NCBI RefSeq assembly: GCF_016598475.1
Contig: NZ_JAEMUX010000010.1
Location: 113,829 to 177,828, forward strand
Origin: Streptomyces adelaidensis
GTDB lineage: Bacteria; Actinomycetota; Actinomycetes; Streptomycetales; Streptomycetaceae
Direction: 5' to 3'
DNA: 64,000 bases
Position numbers and translations under genes: made by a program. Below are positions 8,494 to 17,506 of the stretch, one piece after another; the first letter of the stretch is position 1; each line of letters opens with the position of its first letter. The notes below the pieces were generated by a model. It was given only the letters and a program-made list of their open reading frames with translations, did no database searches and was not told the origin of the DNA.

Positions 8494-9629
8494 TGAAGAA
8501 GTTCGACAGGGAGCGCGTGCTCCTCGCGGTGGCCGGACCGGTCCTCGCGCTCGCCGTGGCCTTCGCCCTGACCGCGATCGTGCTGCTCGCCTCCGGCAAG
8601 AACCCGATCGAGCCGTTCACGCTCATGTTCGAGCAGGCCTCGTTCTCCGACATCCAGGTCCGGATCATCAACCAGGCCTCGCTGTACTACATCGCGGCAC
8701 TCGCGGTGGCCATCGGCTTCCGGATGAACCTGTTCAACATCGGTGTCGACGGCCAGTACCTGCTCGGCGCCATGATCACCGCGATCGTCGGCGCCCACGT
8801 CGACCTGCCCGCGGTCATCCAGATCCCGCTGCTGATGCTCACCGCGATTCTCACCGGCGCCTTCTGGGCCGGCATCGTCGGTGTCCTCAAGGTCACCCGG
8901 GGCGTCAGCGAGGTCGTCGCCTCGATCATGCTGAACGCGATCGCGACCTCCGTCATCGGCTACCTCTGGCTGCCGAACGTCTTCGGCGTCAAGGTCGGCA
9001 ACAACAACACCACCGGCGAGATGGCCGAGTCCGGCTGGGTGCCCGGCATCGACATGGGCGACGCCGGCGAGATCTACGGCCTGGTCGTCCTCGCCGCGCT
9101 GCTCGGCATCGGCTACTGGGTCGTCATCAGCCGCACCCGCTTCGGCTTCGACCTGCGCGCCTCCGGCGCCTCCGAGTCGGCCGCAGCCGCCAGCGGCGTC
9201 GACCCGGGGCGCATGGTGCTCACCGCGATGCTGCTCTCCGGCGGCGTCGCGGGCCTCGCCGGCCTGCCGATCCTGCTCGGCGACACCCACACCTACAGCC
9301 TGAACTTCCCCACCGGTATCGGCTTCCTCGGTATCGGCATCGCCCTGCTCGGCCGCAACAGCCCCGTCGGCATCGCCTTCGCCGCCCTGCTGTGGGCCTG
9401 GCTCGACAAGGCCTCCCCGGAGCTGGACTTCCACGGCTACGACAAGGAGATCGCGGTCATCATGCAGGGCCTGATCGTGCTCTCGGTCGTCGTCTCGTAC
9501 GAGACCGTCCGCGAGTGGGGTCTGCGCCGCCAGCAGCGCCGGGTCGGCGCCGAACTCGCCGCGGGCCATGTCCTCGGCGCCGACGGCTCCGCCGACAACA
9601 ACGTCAAGAAGGAGGTGGCTGGCCGATGA
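8493..9629 (+). CDS. Nucleoside ABC transporter permease (1)
   Basis: This encodes 378 residues. ATG 8493 overlaps the ATPase stop codon. It is a BPD_transp_2-family integral membrane protein with about nine or ten hydrophobic helices; the characteristic INQASLYYIAALAVAIGFRMNLFNIGVDGQYLLG segment and the EVVASIMLNAIATSVI loop (probable coupling helix) resemble YufP/NupP. A polar tail of about 40 residues is cytoplasmic. It pairs with the following permease to form the translocation pore fed by the Bmp lipoproteins. Confidence 0.92.
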
Positions 9630-10891
9630 CCACCGCAACCGACGTCAACCAGCCCACGCTGCAGCCGGCCGCCCCGACCGGCCGCAAGCTGTCGCTGCCC
9701 GTGCTGCTGCTGGTCATCGCCGGCGTCCTGGCCCTGACCTCGATCGTCCGCATCATCACCGGCGCCGACGGCATCACCAACGTCAGCCAGATGTCCACCG
9801 CGCTTGAGCTGGCCGTCCCGATCGGCCTGGCCGGTCTCGGCGGTCTGTGGGCCGAGCGCGCGGGCGTGGTCAACATCGGCCTCGAAGGCATGATGATCCT
9901 CGGCACCTGGTTCGGCGCCTGGGCCGGTTTCCAGTGGGGCCCGTGGACCGGTGTCCTGGTCGGCATCGCCGGCGGCGCGATCGGCGGCCTGCTGCACGCC
10001 TTCGTCACCATCACCTTCAACGTCAACCACATCGTCTCCGGTGTGGCCATCAACATCCTCGCCCTCGGCGCCACCCGCTACCTCGCCCCCCTCGCCTTCG
10101 TGGGCCACCAGGGCGGCTCGGCCAAACAGTCCCCGCCGGTGGACTCCCTCGGCGACTTCACGGTCCCAGGACTCTCCGACGCACTGCGCGACCTCAACGA
10201 CCAGGGCTGGTTCTTCATCTCCGACATCGCCGGCCTGCTCGGCGGTCTGGTCACCGACGTCTCCTGGCTGACCCTCCTCGCCGTCGCGCTGATCCCCGCC
10301 ACCTGGTGGATCCTGTGGCGCACCGCCTTCGGTCTGCGACTGCGCTCCTGCGGTGAGAACCCGGTCGCCGCCGAGTCCCTCGGCGTCAACGTCTACAAGT
10401 ACAAGTACCTCGCCGTGATCATCTCCGGCGGTCTGGCCGGCCTCGGCGGCGTCTTCCTCGCCATCGTCGCCAACCCCTTCTACCTGGAGGGCCAGACCGG
10501 CGGCCGCGGCTACATCGGTCTCGCCGCGATGATCTTCGGCAACTGGATGCCGGGCGGCCTCGCCATCGGCGCCGGCCTCTTCGGCTACACCGACAGCCTC
10601 AACCTGCGCGGCGGCTCCGAGAACGTCCACGCGCTGCTGCTGCTCGGCGCCCTGCTGCTGATCATCGGCGCGATCTGGCAGGCCGTCCGCAAGAAGTACG
10701 TCGCCGCCGCGATCACCTTCGTCATCGGCGCCCTGCTTCTCACCTGGTACTCCGTCACCAACGAGGTCCCGAACCAGGTCGTCTCCGCCACGCCGTACGT
10801 CATCACGCTGATCGTCCTCGCGCTCTCCGCGCAACGGCTGCGGATGCCGAAGGCGGACGGCCTGCCGTACCGGAAAGGACAGGGCAAGTGA
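9626..10891 (+). CDS. Nucleoside ABC transporter permease (2)
   Basis: This encodes 421 residues. ATG 9626 overlaps the previous stop; GGAGGT at 9611-9616 is a strong ribosome-binding site. It is a BPD_transp_2 permease like YufQ/NupQ: PIGLAGLGGLWAERAGVVNIGLEGMMI near the N-terminus, NVNHIVSGVAINILALGATRYL (coupling loop), then GGLAGLGGVFLAI and GGRGYIGLAAMIFGNWMP. It has about ten hydrophobic helices. Its GTGA stop/start overlap with cytidine deaminase links uptake to the first catabolic step. Confidence 0.92.
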   Translation: MTTATDVNQPTLQPAAPTGRKLSLPVLLLVIAGVLALTSIVRIITGADGITNVSQMSTALELAVPIGLAGLGGLWAERAGVVNIGLEGMMILGTWFGAWAGFQWGPWTGVLVGIAGGAIGGLLHAFVTITFNVNHIVSGVAINILALGATRYLAPLAFVGHQGGSAKQSPPVDSLGDFTVPGLSDALRDLNDQGWFFISDIAGLLGGLVTDVSWLTLLAVALIPATWWILWRTAFGLRLRSCGENPVAAESLGVNVYKYKYLAVIISGGLAGLGGVFLAIVANPFYLEGQTGGRGYIGLAAMIFGNWMPGGLAIGAGLFGYTDSLNLRGGSENVHALLLLGALLLIIGAIWQAVRKKYVAAAITFVIGALLLTWYSVTNEVPNQVVSATPYVITLIVLALSAQRLRMPKADGLPYRKGQGK

Positions 10892-11295
10892 CCGCCGGCG
10901 CACTGGCCGAGGCCGACTGGGACGAGCTGCGCTCGGCCGCGCGGGACGCCATGTCCCACGCGTACGCCCCCTACTCGGGCTACCCGGTCGGCGTCGCCGC
11001 CCTCGTCGACGACGGCCGCACGATCTCGGGCTGCAACGTCGAGAACGCGTCGTACGGCCTCGGCCTGTGCGCCGAGTGCGGGCTGGTCTCGGAGCTGCAC
11101 CGCACGGGCGGCGGCCGCCTCACGCACTTCACCTGCGTGGACGGCCGCGGCGAGATCCTCGTCCCGTGCGGCCGCTGCCGGCAACTGCTGTACGAGTTCG
11201 GCGGCCCGGACCTGCTCCTGGAGACCCCGGCGGGCATCCTGCCCCTCTCGCAGATGCTGCCCCAGGCCTTCGGCCCGGACCATCTCACCAAGTAA
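10888..11295 (+). CDS. cdd: Cytidine deaminase
   Basis: This encodes 135 residues from GTG 10888, overlapping the permease stop. It is a zinc-dependent small tetrameric-type deaminase that converts cytidine and deoxycytidine to uridine and deoxyuridine. The motif GCNVENASYGLGLCAECG supplies the first Cys ligand and the proton-shuttling Glu; PCGRCRQLLYEFG supplies the two other Cys ligands. The length is normal for the family. Its place in the transporter operon and before pyrimidine-nucleoside phosphorylase defines a pyrimidine salvage unit. Confidence 0.95.
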   Translation: MTAGALAEADWDELRSAARDAMSHAYAPYSGYPVGVAALVDDGRTISGCNVENASYGLGLCAECGLVSELHRTGGGRLTHFTCVDGRGEILVPCGRCRQLLYEFGGPDLLLETPAGILPLSQMLPQAFGPDHLTK

Positions 11296-11300
11296 CTCCC

Positions 11301-11339
11301 GTGCGGCCCCTCTGAGTTGCGCTCAGGGGGGCCGCGCAC
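11301..11339. terminator. Long hairpin between cdd and deoA
   Basis: GTGCGGCCCCTCTGAG pairs with CTCAGGGGGGCCGCGCAC around a short loop, followed by CTTTC. It could terminate partially and lower deoA relative to the transporter genes; there is no palindrome site downstream of it. Confidence 0.65.
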
Positions 11340-11367
11340 TTTCCCGCACAACCCTGGAAGGAACGCC

Positions 11368-12657
11368 ATGGCCATGTCGATGGACGCCATCTCCGTCATC
11401 CGCACCAAGCGCGACCGCGGCGAGCTCAGCGACGAACAGATCGACTGGGTCATCGACGCCTACACCCGCGGCGAGGTCGCCGACTACCAGATGGCCGCCC
11501 TCAACATGGCCATCCTCCTCAACGGCATGGACCGCCGGGAGATCTCCCGCTGGACGGCCGCGATGATCGCCTCCGGTGAGCGCATGGACTTCTCGTCCCT
11601 GTCCCGCCCGACCGCCGACAAGCACTCCACGGGCGGCGTCGGCGACAAGATCACGCTCCCGCTGGCACCCCTGGTGGCGGCCTGCGGCGCGGCCGTCCCC
11701 CAGCTCTCCGGGCGGGGCCTCGGCCACACGGGCGGCACCCTCGACAAGCTGGAGTCGATCCCGGGCTGGCGCGCGCTCCTCTCCAACGAGGAGATGCTGT
11801 CCGTGCTGGACGGCGTCGGCGCGGTGATCTGCGCTGCGGGCGACGGCCTGGCCCCGGCGGACAAGAAGCTCTACGCGCTGCGCGACGTGACGGGCACGGT
11901 GGAGGCGATCCCGCTCATCGCCTCCTCGATCATGTCGAAGAAGATCGCCGAGGGGACCGGCTCGCTGGTCCTGGACGTGAAGGTGGGCACGGGCGCCTTC
12001 ATGAAGACCATCGAGGACGCCCGCGAGCTGGCCTCCACGATGGTCGGCCTGGGCACCGACCACGGCGTGAAGACCGTCGCCCTGCTGACGGACATGGCGA
12101 CCCCGCTCGGCCTGACGGCGGGCAACGCCCTTGAGGTCCGCGAGTCGGTCGAGGTCCTCGCGGGCGGCGGCCCCGCGGACGTCGTGGAGCTCACCATCGC
12201 CCTGGCCCGCGAGATGCTCGACGGGGCCGGCGTGAAGGACGCCGACCCGGCGAAGACCCTTGCCGACGGCTCCGCGATGGACACCTGGCGCCGCATGATC
12301 GCGGCCCAGGGCGGCGACCCGGACGCGCCGCTCCCGACCTCCCGCGAGCAGCACGTGGTGAAGGCGGGCGCCTCCGGCGTCCTGACCCGCCTCGACGCGT
12401 ACGACATCGGCCTCGCCGCCTGGCGCCTCGGCGCCGGCCGCGCCCGCAAGGAGGACCCGGTGCAGGCCGCCGCGGGCGTCGAGATGCACGCCAAGCCGGG
12501 CGACACGGTGACCGAGGGCCAGCCGCTGCTGACCCTCCACACGGACACCCCCGAGCGCTTCGAGTACGCCCTGGAGGCCGTGACCGGCTCCTTCGACATC
12601 GCGGCCCCGGGCACGCCCTTCACCGCGAACCCGATCGTGCTGGACCGGATCGCCTGA
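11368..12657 (+). CDS. deoA: Pyrimidine-nucleoside (thymidine) phosphorylase
   Basis: This encodes 429 residues from ATG 11368, preceded by GGAAGGA; ATG 11374 is an alternative. The enzyme phosphorolyses thymidine, deoxyuridine or uridine to the base and (deoxy)ribose-1-phosphate. The phosphate-binding signature KHSTGGVGDK is followed by SGRGLGHTGGTLDKLESIPG; the C-terminal domain carries KEDPVQAAAGVEMHAKPGD. It lies about 70 bases after cdd, separated by a hairpin, so it is probably the distal gene of the transporter operon. Pyrimidine breadth (DeoA versus Pdp) cannot be decided by eye. Confidence 0.93.
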   Translation: MAMSMDAISVIRTKRDRGELSDEQIDWVIDAYTRGEVADYQMAALNMAILLNGMDRREISRWTAAMIASGERMDFSSLSRPTADKHSTGGVGDKITLPLAPLVAACGAAVPQLSGRGLGHTGGTLDKLESIPGWRALLSNEEMLSVLDGVGAVICAAGDGLAPADKKLYALRDVTGTVEAIPLIASSIMSKKIAEGTGSLVLDVKVGTGAFMKTIEDARELASTMVGLGTDHGVKTVALLTDMATPLGLTAGNALEVRESVEVLAGGGPADVVELTIALAREMLDGAGVKDADPAKTLADGSAMDTWRRMIAAQGGDPDAPLPTSREQHVVKAGASGVLTRLDAYDIGLAAWRLGAGRARKEDPVQAAAGVEMHAKPGDTVTEGQPLLTLHTDTPERFEYALEAVTGSFDIAAPGTPFTANPIVLDRIA

Positions 12658-12686
12658 CCCCACGTCGGGCGCCGTCGCCCTCCGCG

Positions 12687-13073
12687 ATGAGTTCCGGGGC
12701 CGTGCCTGGTCTACCGATCGTGGACGCGACGACACCCGCCGTACTCGTACTGCCAGGCCCCGTCACCCGGGACGAGGTGCCTCGGCTCTGTGACGAGGTG
12801 CGCGCGCATCTGGAGGGGGCCGGGGGCGGCATCGTGGTGTGCGACGTCGCCGGGATCGGGCCGCCGGGCCTGGGCGTCATCGACGCACTGGCCCGGCTCC
12901 AGCTCACGGCGAGACGGGCCGGCGGCCGGATACGGCTCCGGGACCCCGACCCGGCGCTCCGCGCGCTACTGGGTCTCGTCGGGCTTGCCTTCGATGTGGA
13001 GGGGCAGGCCGAAGAGGGGGAACCAGCGGGCGGTGTCGAGGAAGCAGTGGAACCCGGCGATCCGGCCCGCTGA
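12687..13073 (+). CDS. STAS-domain protein, 3' end overlapping the sigma factor gene
   Basis: This encodes 128 residues from ATG 12687. The first 90 residues form a STAS (anti-sigma antagonist-like) fold: PAVLVLPGPVTRDEVPRLCDEV, IVVCDVAGIGPPGLGVIDALARLQ, then RRAGGRIRLRDPDPALRALLGLVGL. The position of the usual phosphorylatable Ser is occupied by Pro-Gly (GIGPPGLG), so if it acts in partner switching it is probably not controlled by phosphorylation there. The last 36 codons run antisense over the end of the convergent sigma gene and encode an acidic tail. No ribosome-binding site is obvious. Confidence 0.65.
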   Translation: MSSGAVPGLPIVDATTPAVLVLPGPVTRDEVPRLCDEVRAHLEGAGGGIVVCDVAGIGPPGLGVIDALARLQLTARRAGGRIRLRDPDPALRALLGLVGLAFDVEGQAEEGEPAGGVEEAVEPGDPAR

Positions 13074-13976
13074 GATCTCCAGCACCTGCACGGCCCACGC
13101 GCTGAAGCCGCCCTTCTCCGGGTCCGGCTTGTACTGCGCGAAGCCCGGCAGGCCGTTCACCGCGACCGGCACGAGGTGCGACCCCGCACAGGGCGCGCCG
13201 AGCGTGGTCATGAACCCGGTGATGTCGCTCGTCCCGGTCAGCCACAGGTCGAACGGCGGCATCGTCATGACCGCGTCCTCGTGCAGCAGGGCCGTCAGCG
13301 CCGCCATGTCGTACCCCTCGAACGCGGCGACATAGCGGTCCAGGAGCTTCTGCTGCTCCTCGTCGAGCGGGTCGGACACCTCGGCCGCCGCCGCGTGCCC
13401 GTCGCTCACCGCGAGGGTCGCGCGGGCCCGCTGCAACGCGCTGTTCACCGAGGCGACCGAGGTGTCCAGCAGCTCGGCGACCTCACTGGCCTTCCAGGCC
13501 AGCACCTCGCGCAGAATGAGCACCGCGCGCTGCTTCGAGGGCAGCTTCTGCAGCGCGGCGACGAAGGCCAGCCGCACGGACTCCTTCGCCACGGCCGCCT
13601 CCGCCGGGTCGGCGGTCGACGGCAGCACCCGAGCGTCCGGCACCGGCTCCAGCCAGGTGTTGTCGGGGCGCGGTGCGAGGGCGGCTTGCGCGAGGGGGGT
13701 GGACTCGGTGAGATCCATCGGACGGGCCCTCTTGTTCCCCGCGGTCAGCATGTCCAGGCACACGTTCGTGGCGATCCGGTACAGCCACGATCTCAGCGAC
13801 GACCGTCCCTCGAACTTCTCGTAGCTCCGCCAGGCCCGGATCATCGTGTCCTGCACGGCGTCCTCCGCCTCGAAGGACGAGCCCAGCATCCGGTAGCAGT
13901 ACCCGGTCAGCTCGACCCGGTGCTTCTCCAACCGCACGTCCAGCTCCGCTGTCGCCGTCGCCGTACCGTCACTCAT
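12966..13976 (-). CDS. ECF sigma factor with C-terminal SnoaL-like domain (SigG/TIGR02960 type)
   Basis: This encodes 336 residues. Sigma region 2 is at about residues 15-80 (YRMLGSSFEAEDAVQDTMIRAW, SSLRSWLYRIATNVCLD). Region 4 is at about 145-200 (LQKLPSKQRAVLILREVLAW, LDTSVASVNSALQRARATL). Residues 215-336 form a SnoaL_2/NTF2-like domain (DRYVAAFEGYDMAALTALLHEDAVMTMPP), which in related ECF groups tunes activity in place of a separate anti-sigma factor. ATG 13976 was chosen for the AGGGGTGGG upstream; ATG 14000 would add eight residues. It is convergent with the STAS gene and overlaps it by 108 bases. Target genes are unknown. Confidence 0.88.
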   Translation of the reverse strand: MSDGTATATAELDVRLEKHRVELTGYCYRMLGSSFEAEDAVQDTMIRAWRSYEKFEGRSSLRSWLYRIATNVCLDMLTAGNKRARPMDLTESTPLAQAALAPRPDNTWLEPVPDARVLPSTADPAEAAVAKESVRLAFVAALQKLPSKQRAVLILREVLAWKASEVAELLDTSVASVNSALQRARATLAVSDGHAAAAEVSDPLDEEQQKLLDRYVAAFEGYDMAALTALLHEDAVMTMPPFDLWLTGTSDITGFMTTLGAPCAGSHLVPVAVNGLPGFAQYKPDPEKGGFSAWAVQVLEISAGRIAGFHCFLDTARWFPLFGLPLHIEGKPDETQ

Positions 13977-14129
13977 GGCCAACCCACCCCTGTGGCTCAT
14001 CCGGTCGCGCGCACCTTCGCGCACCAACACCTCGGAAGCTACCGCAGCCCACTGACACTGGCTCCTCGAAGAGAGGAAAGCGCAGGTCAACCCCATCCGG
14101 CCCAGCTCCCGGGTGGGGTACCGGTCGTC

Positions 14130-15437
14130 TCAGTACGCCGCCGTGACCCTGCGCTCGGCGCGGGCCGCGCGTGTGCCCAGGACGGTGATGGACACGACAC
14201 CCACGACCGCCAGCAGCCCCAGTGAGACGGTCCCGGCCCAGCCGCCCGCGTGGAAGGCGACCGCACCCAGCGTGCTGCCCGCGCTGGACCCCACGTAGTA
14301 CGCGGACTGGTACAGCGCGGATGCCTGCGCCCGGCCCTCCCGGGCCGTGTGGCTGACCGCCGACGAGGCGACCGCGTGGCCGGCGAAGAAGCCCGCGGTG
14401 ATGAGCACGAGGCCCAGCAGTACCAGTACGAGGGAGTCGGAGAGGGAGACCAGCAGACCGGCGGTGGTCGTACCGCCCGCGAGGTACAGCGCACCGCGAC
14501 GCCCCAGGCGCCCCACCAGCCGTCCGGCGGTGGACGCCGAGACCGTACCGACCAGGTAGACGAGGAAGATCGAGCCGATGACGCCCTGCGGGAGGGAGAA
14601 GGGGGCCTCGGTCAGGCGGTAGCCGATGACGGTGTAGACGGCGCCGAAGACGGTCATGAAGAGCGCGCCGATGGCGTACAGGCGGCGCAGCAGCGGGTTG
14701 GCGAGATGCGTGCGGACCGTGCGGGCCAGCACCGCGGGCCGCGGCGAGCCGCTCACGAAGTGCTTCGGCGCGGGCAGCAGCAGCCGGAAGGCCACCGCGC
14801 AGCCCACCGCGATCAGCCCGAGCACACCCAGCGCCACCCGCCAGCCCCACTCCTGCGCGACCCATCCGGTGACGACCCGCCCGCTCATGCCGCCGACACT
14901 GTTGCCGGCGACGAACAGACCGATCGCGGTGATGAGGGCCTTGGGCCGGACCTCCTCGGCGAGGTAGGCGGTGGCCGAGGCCGGCACCCCGGCCAGCGCG
15001 GCGCCCTGCACGGCCCGCAGCACGACCAGCGCGCCCAGCGACGGCGCGAAGGGGATCAGCAGCCCCACCGTGACCGCGACAGCCAGCGACGCCGTCATCA
15101 ACGTACGCCGCCCGAACCGCTCCGACAGCGCGCTCATCGGCAGCACGAACAGCGCCAGCGCCCCGGTCGCCGCCGACACCGTCCAGCTCGCCGCGCTCGC
15201 CGTGCTCCCGAAGCCGTCCGAGATCAGCGGCAGCAGAGCCTGCGTGGAGTAGAGGAGGGCGAAGGTCGCGACACCGGCGAGGAACAGCGCCAGACTCATC
15301 CGGCGGTAGCCGGGGCCCCCGGGGGCCACACGGGAATCGACGGCGGACGCGGACGGGGACGCGGACGGGGACGCGGACGGGGCGATGGCTGATACGGCGC
15401 CCACGGTGGTGGGCGCCTCGGTACTGGCGGAAGGCAT
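14130..15437 (-). CDS. MFS transporter (YnfM-like exporter)
   Basis: This encodes 435 residues with twelve predicted helices after an N-terminal Ala/Ser/Pro-rich tail of about 45 residues. The major facilitator loop motif reads LSERFGRRTLM between helices 2 and 3, with a second copy GRLVGRLGRRGALYL in the C-terminal half. LVVLRAVQGAALAG is the family motif in helix 4. Substrate unknown; relatives export arabinose or drugs. It is divergently transcribed from a LysR regulator whose start lies about 65 bases away, so it is the likely regulatory target. The tail is encoded by short tandem repeats (15347-15385). Confidence 0.88.
   Translation of the reverse strand: MPSASTEAPTTVGAVSAIAPSASPSASPSASAVDSRVAPGGPGYRRMSLALFLAGVATFALLYSTQALLPLISDGFGSTASAASWTVSAATGALALFVLPMSALSERFGRRTLMTASLAVAVTVGLLIPFAPSLGALVVLRAVQGAALAGVPASATAYLAEEVRPKALITAIGLFVAGNSVGGMSGRVVTGWVAQEWGWRVALGVLGLIAVGCAVAFRLLLPAPKHFVSGSPRPAVLARTVRTHLANPLLRRLYAIGALFMTVFGAVYTVIGYRLTEAPFSLPQGVIGSIFLVYLVGTVSASTAGRLVGRLGRRGALYLAGGTTTAGLLVSLSDSLVLVLLGLVLITAGFFAGHAVASSAVSHTAREGRAQASALYQSAYYVGSSAGSTLGAVAFHAGGWAGTVSLGLLAVVGVVSITVLGTRAARAERRVTAAY
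15347..15385. repeat. 12-bp tandem repeat in MFS 5' coding region
   Basis: About three copies of a GACGGGGACGCG unit encode a repeating Ala-Ser-Pro-Ser pattern in the cytoplasmic N-terminus of the MFS protein. Copy number is likely to vary between strains. Confidence 0.7.
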
Positions 15438-15503
15438 GCCTCGAAATTACGTACGACGCCACTCATCCGTCCAATGCACGGAACCCCCATAATCGTTCCC
15501 GTG

Positions 15504-16544
15504 ATGCATCAGCAGAGGTCAGAGCCGCGTCTGTCACCGTCCGGTGACACAGAAGACATCGAACGCACCGAGCGGGCCGAAGGTATCGAGCGCGTCGAGC
15601 GCCCCCGGCGCATCGAGAACACCGACACCTTCGAGGACATCGAGGACATCGTCCTGCGCCTCGCGCCCCGCCTCGCCTACTTCGCCGGCGTCGCCCGCAC
15701 CGAGCACGTCACCCGGGCCGCGCAGGAGATGCAGGTCCCGCAGTCCACCCTGTCGCGGGCGATGGTCCGGCTCGAACAGGACCTGGGTGTCGACCTGTTC
15801 GCCCGCCGGGGCCGCACGGTCTCCCTCACTCCCGCCGGGCGCACCTTCCACGCCTCCGTCGAACGCGCCCTCGCCGAGATCGAGCGCGCCGCCGACGAGG
15901 TGCGCGCCGACGCCGACCCCGCCACCGGCAAGGTCGCCTTCGGCTTCCTGCACACCATGGGCGCCGAGACCGTCCCCGGCCTCCTCCAGGCCTTCCGCAC
16001 CGAACACCCCCGCGTCCGCTTCAGCCTCGTCCAGAACTACGGCGAGGCCATGCTCGAACGCCTGCGCGCCGGCGAACTCGACCTCTGTCTCACGTCCCCC
16101 GTCCCGGACGCCCCCGACCTCGTGGCCCGCCGCCTGGACGAGCAGAAACTCCGCCTCGTCGTCCCCGCCGAGCACCGCCTCGCGGCCCGCAAACGCGTCC
16201 GCCTCGCCGAGGCCGCCGACGAAACCTTCGTCACCCTCGAACCCGGCTACGGCATGCGCCGCATCACCGACGACCTCTGCAAGGAGGCCGGCTTCAAACC
16301 CCGTATCGCCTTCGAGGGCGAGGAGGCCGAGACCCTACGAGGCCTCGTGGCGGCAGGCCTGGGCGTGGCTCTGCTCCCGCCCCCGGCCGTCCCGAGACCG
16401 GGTGTCGTGGAACTGACGGTCACCGCCCCACGAGCGGCCCGGGAAATCGGCGTCGCCTGGCTCGACGGCCATCCGGACACACCCCCGGTGGCAGCCTTCA
16501 AGAAGTTCCTGCTGTCAAGGCGAGGCCGGCTCCTCCACGACTGA
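15504..16544 (+). CDS. LysR-family transcriptional regulator
   Basis: This encodes 346 residues from ATG 15504; GTG 15501 and ATG 15474 are in-frame alternatives and none has a clear ribosome-binding site. After an unusual charged leader of about 45 residues rich in Glu, Arg and Ile, the winged helix-turn-helix is LAYFAGVARTEHVTRAAQEM followed by VPQSTLSRAMVRLEQDLGVDL (about residues 55-90). The LysR substrate-binding domain fills the rest, with KVAFGFLHTMG at its start. It is divergent from the MFS exporter and presumably regulates it in response to a small ligand. Confidence 0.9.
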   Translation: MHQQRSEPRLSPSGDTEDIERTERAEGIERVERPRRIENTDTFEDIEDIVLRLAPRLAYFAGVARTEHVTRAAQEMQVPQSTLSRAMVRLEQDLGVDLFARRGRTVSLTPAGRTFHASVERALAEIERAADEVRADADPATGKVAFGFLHTMGAETVPGLLQAFRTEHPRVRFSLVQNYGEAMLERLRAGELDLCLTSPVPDAPDLVARRLDEQKLRLVVPAEHRLAARKRVRLAEAADETFVTLEPGYGMRRITDDLCKEAGFKPRIAFEGEEAETLRGLVAAGLGVALLPPPAVPRPGVVELTVTAPRAAREIGVAWLDGHPDTPPVAAFKKFLLSRRGRLLHD

Positions 16545-16563
16545 CCTGCGCCGCCGCCTTGGC

Positions 16564-16612
16564 TTCAGGGGCGCGCGGAACTGCGCGACAAGCCTCCACC
16601 GACCCACAGCCG
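16564..16612 (+). repeat. Dispersed repeat, family B
   Basis: CAGGGGCGCGCGGAACTGCG followed by a CGACAAGCC...CACAGCCGC block between two convergent genes. It is a diverged copy of the repeat at 5342-5390. Confidence 0.55.
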
Positions 16613-16622
16613 CTACACAACC

Positions 16623-17393
16623 TCAGCCACCCTGACGCGAGCGAGCCACCCCGAAGCCGGAGGCAAGAGGCATACGCAACCCCAACGGCGGCGGAGCCGC
16701 CAACGCGTCCTCCACCGGCCGCGAGAACGCCCGCCCGAACAACACCCCCATCACGAAGTCCGAAGCCAACGCGTGCACCTCGTCGCGGTACTGCTGCAAC
16801 CCATGCCGATCCGCGTGCACCTCGAACCGGCAGATATCGGGGTTCGTCTTCTTCGCCCGCGCCGCGAACCGGAACGACAACTCGGGATCCACCCGCTCGT
16901 CGTTCGTGCCGTGCACGATCAGCACCCGCCGCCCCGACAGCTGTTTCACCGGTTCGGGCGGCGCGGCCACATCCTCCTCGGGCAGCCACGGGGCGATCGC
17001 CAATACGGAGTTGACGGCGTCGTGCCCCCCGGCGTGCAGCGCCGCCCGCGCACCCATGTGGAGCCCGACGAGACAGACCGGCACATCGCCATGGCGCCGC
17101 ACCACCTCGTCCACGGCCCACTCCGCGTCCCGCGCGAGTCCTGCCTCCGTGCCGTTCCAGCCCCGGTAGCGGTAGTGCACGACATGCGTGGCCAGGCCCT
17201 CCGTACGGCCCGCTCGGGCGAGCCGGCGGCCGAGGGTGAGCACGGAGGCCGCGGCCATCATGGGGGAGGGTCTGCGGGTGGATGCCTCGTCACCGGCCGG
17301 GAGCAGCAGAACGACTCCGCCGACGGTGCCCGGCTCAGGGCCGATCGCCCGCCCAAGTCGGGGCGTACGGACCGGCATTGCTTGCTGCGCCAT
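16623..17393 (-). CDS. Alpha/beta hydrolase-fold protein with His at the nucleophile position
   Basis: This encodes 256 residues. It has the alpha/beta hydrolase order: GGVVLLLPAG (oxyanion strand), VCLVGLHMGARAAL (nucleophile elbow), VLIVHGTNDERVDPE (acid Asp) and VHADRHGLQQY (His). In the elbow the residue expected to be Ser, Asp or Cys is His112, in G-L-H-M-G, so ordinary esterase chemistry is unlikely unless another residue substitutes. It has no signal peptide. The gene is convergent with LysR; divergent from add. Confidence 0.7.
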   Translation of the reverse strand: MAQQAMPVRTPRLGRAIGPEPGTVGGVVLLLPAGDEASTRRPSPMMAAASVLTLGRRLARAGRTEGLATHVVHYRYRGWNGTEAGLARDAEWAVDEVVRRHGDVPVCLVGLHMGARAALHAGGHDAVNSVLAIAPWLPEEDVAAPPEPVKQLSGRRVLIVHGTNDERVDPELSFRFAARAKKTNPDICRFEVHADRHGLQQYRDEVHALASDFVMGVLFGRAFSRPVEDALAAPPPLGLRMPLASGFGVARSRQGG

Positions 17394-17477
17394 GACAGAA
17401 CAGTGTCAGAAGTCATGGTGTACGCCACCCGTCCTGTGGGTCACCGTTGGGTATCGACGGAACCGCCCGACAGGCGC

Positions 17478-17491
17478 TCTACGCGCGTAGG
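17478..17491. promoter_or_regulatory. Nucleoside-regulon palindrome, copy 4 (add)
   Basis: TCTACGCGCGTAGG, with 13 of 14 matches. It ends 15 bases before ATG 17507, with a TATCGT -10-like box at 17495-17500 between, so a bound repressor would occlude RNA polymerase. Confidence 0.8.
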
Positions 17492-17506
17492 CGTTATCGT
17501 GCGAAA

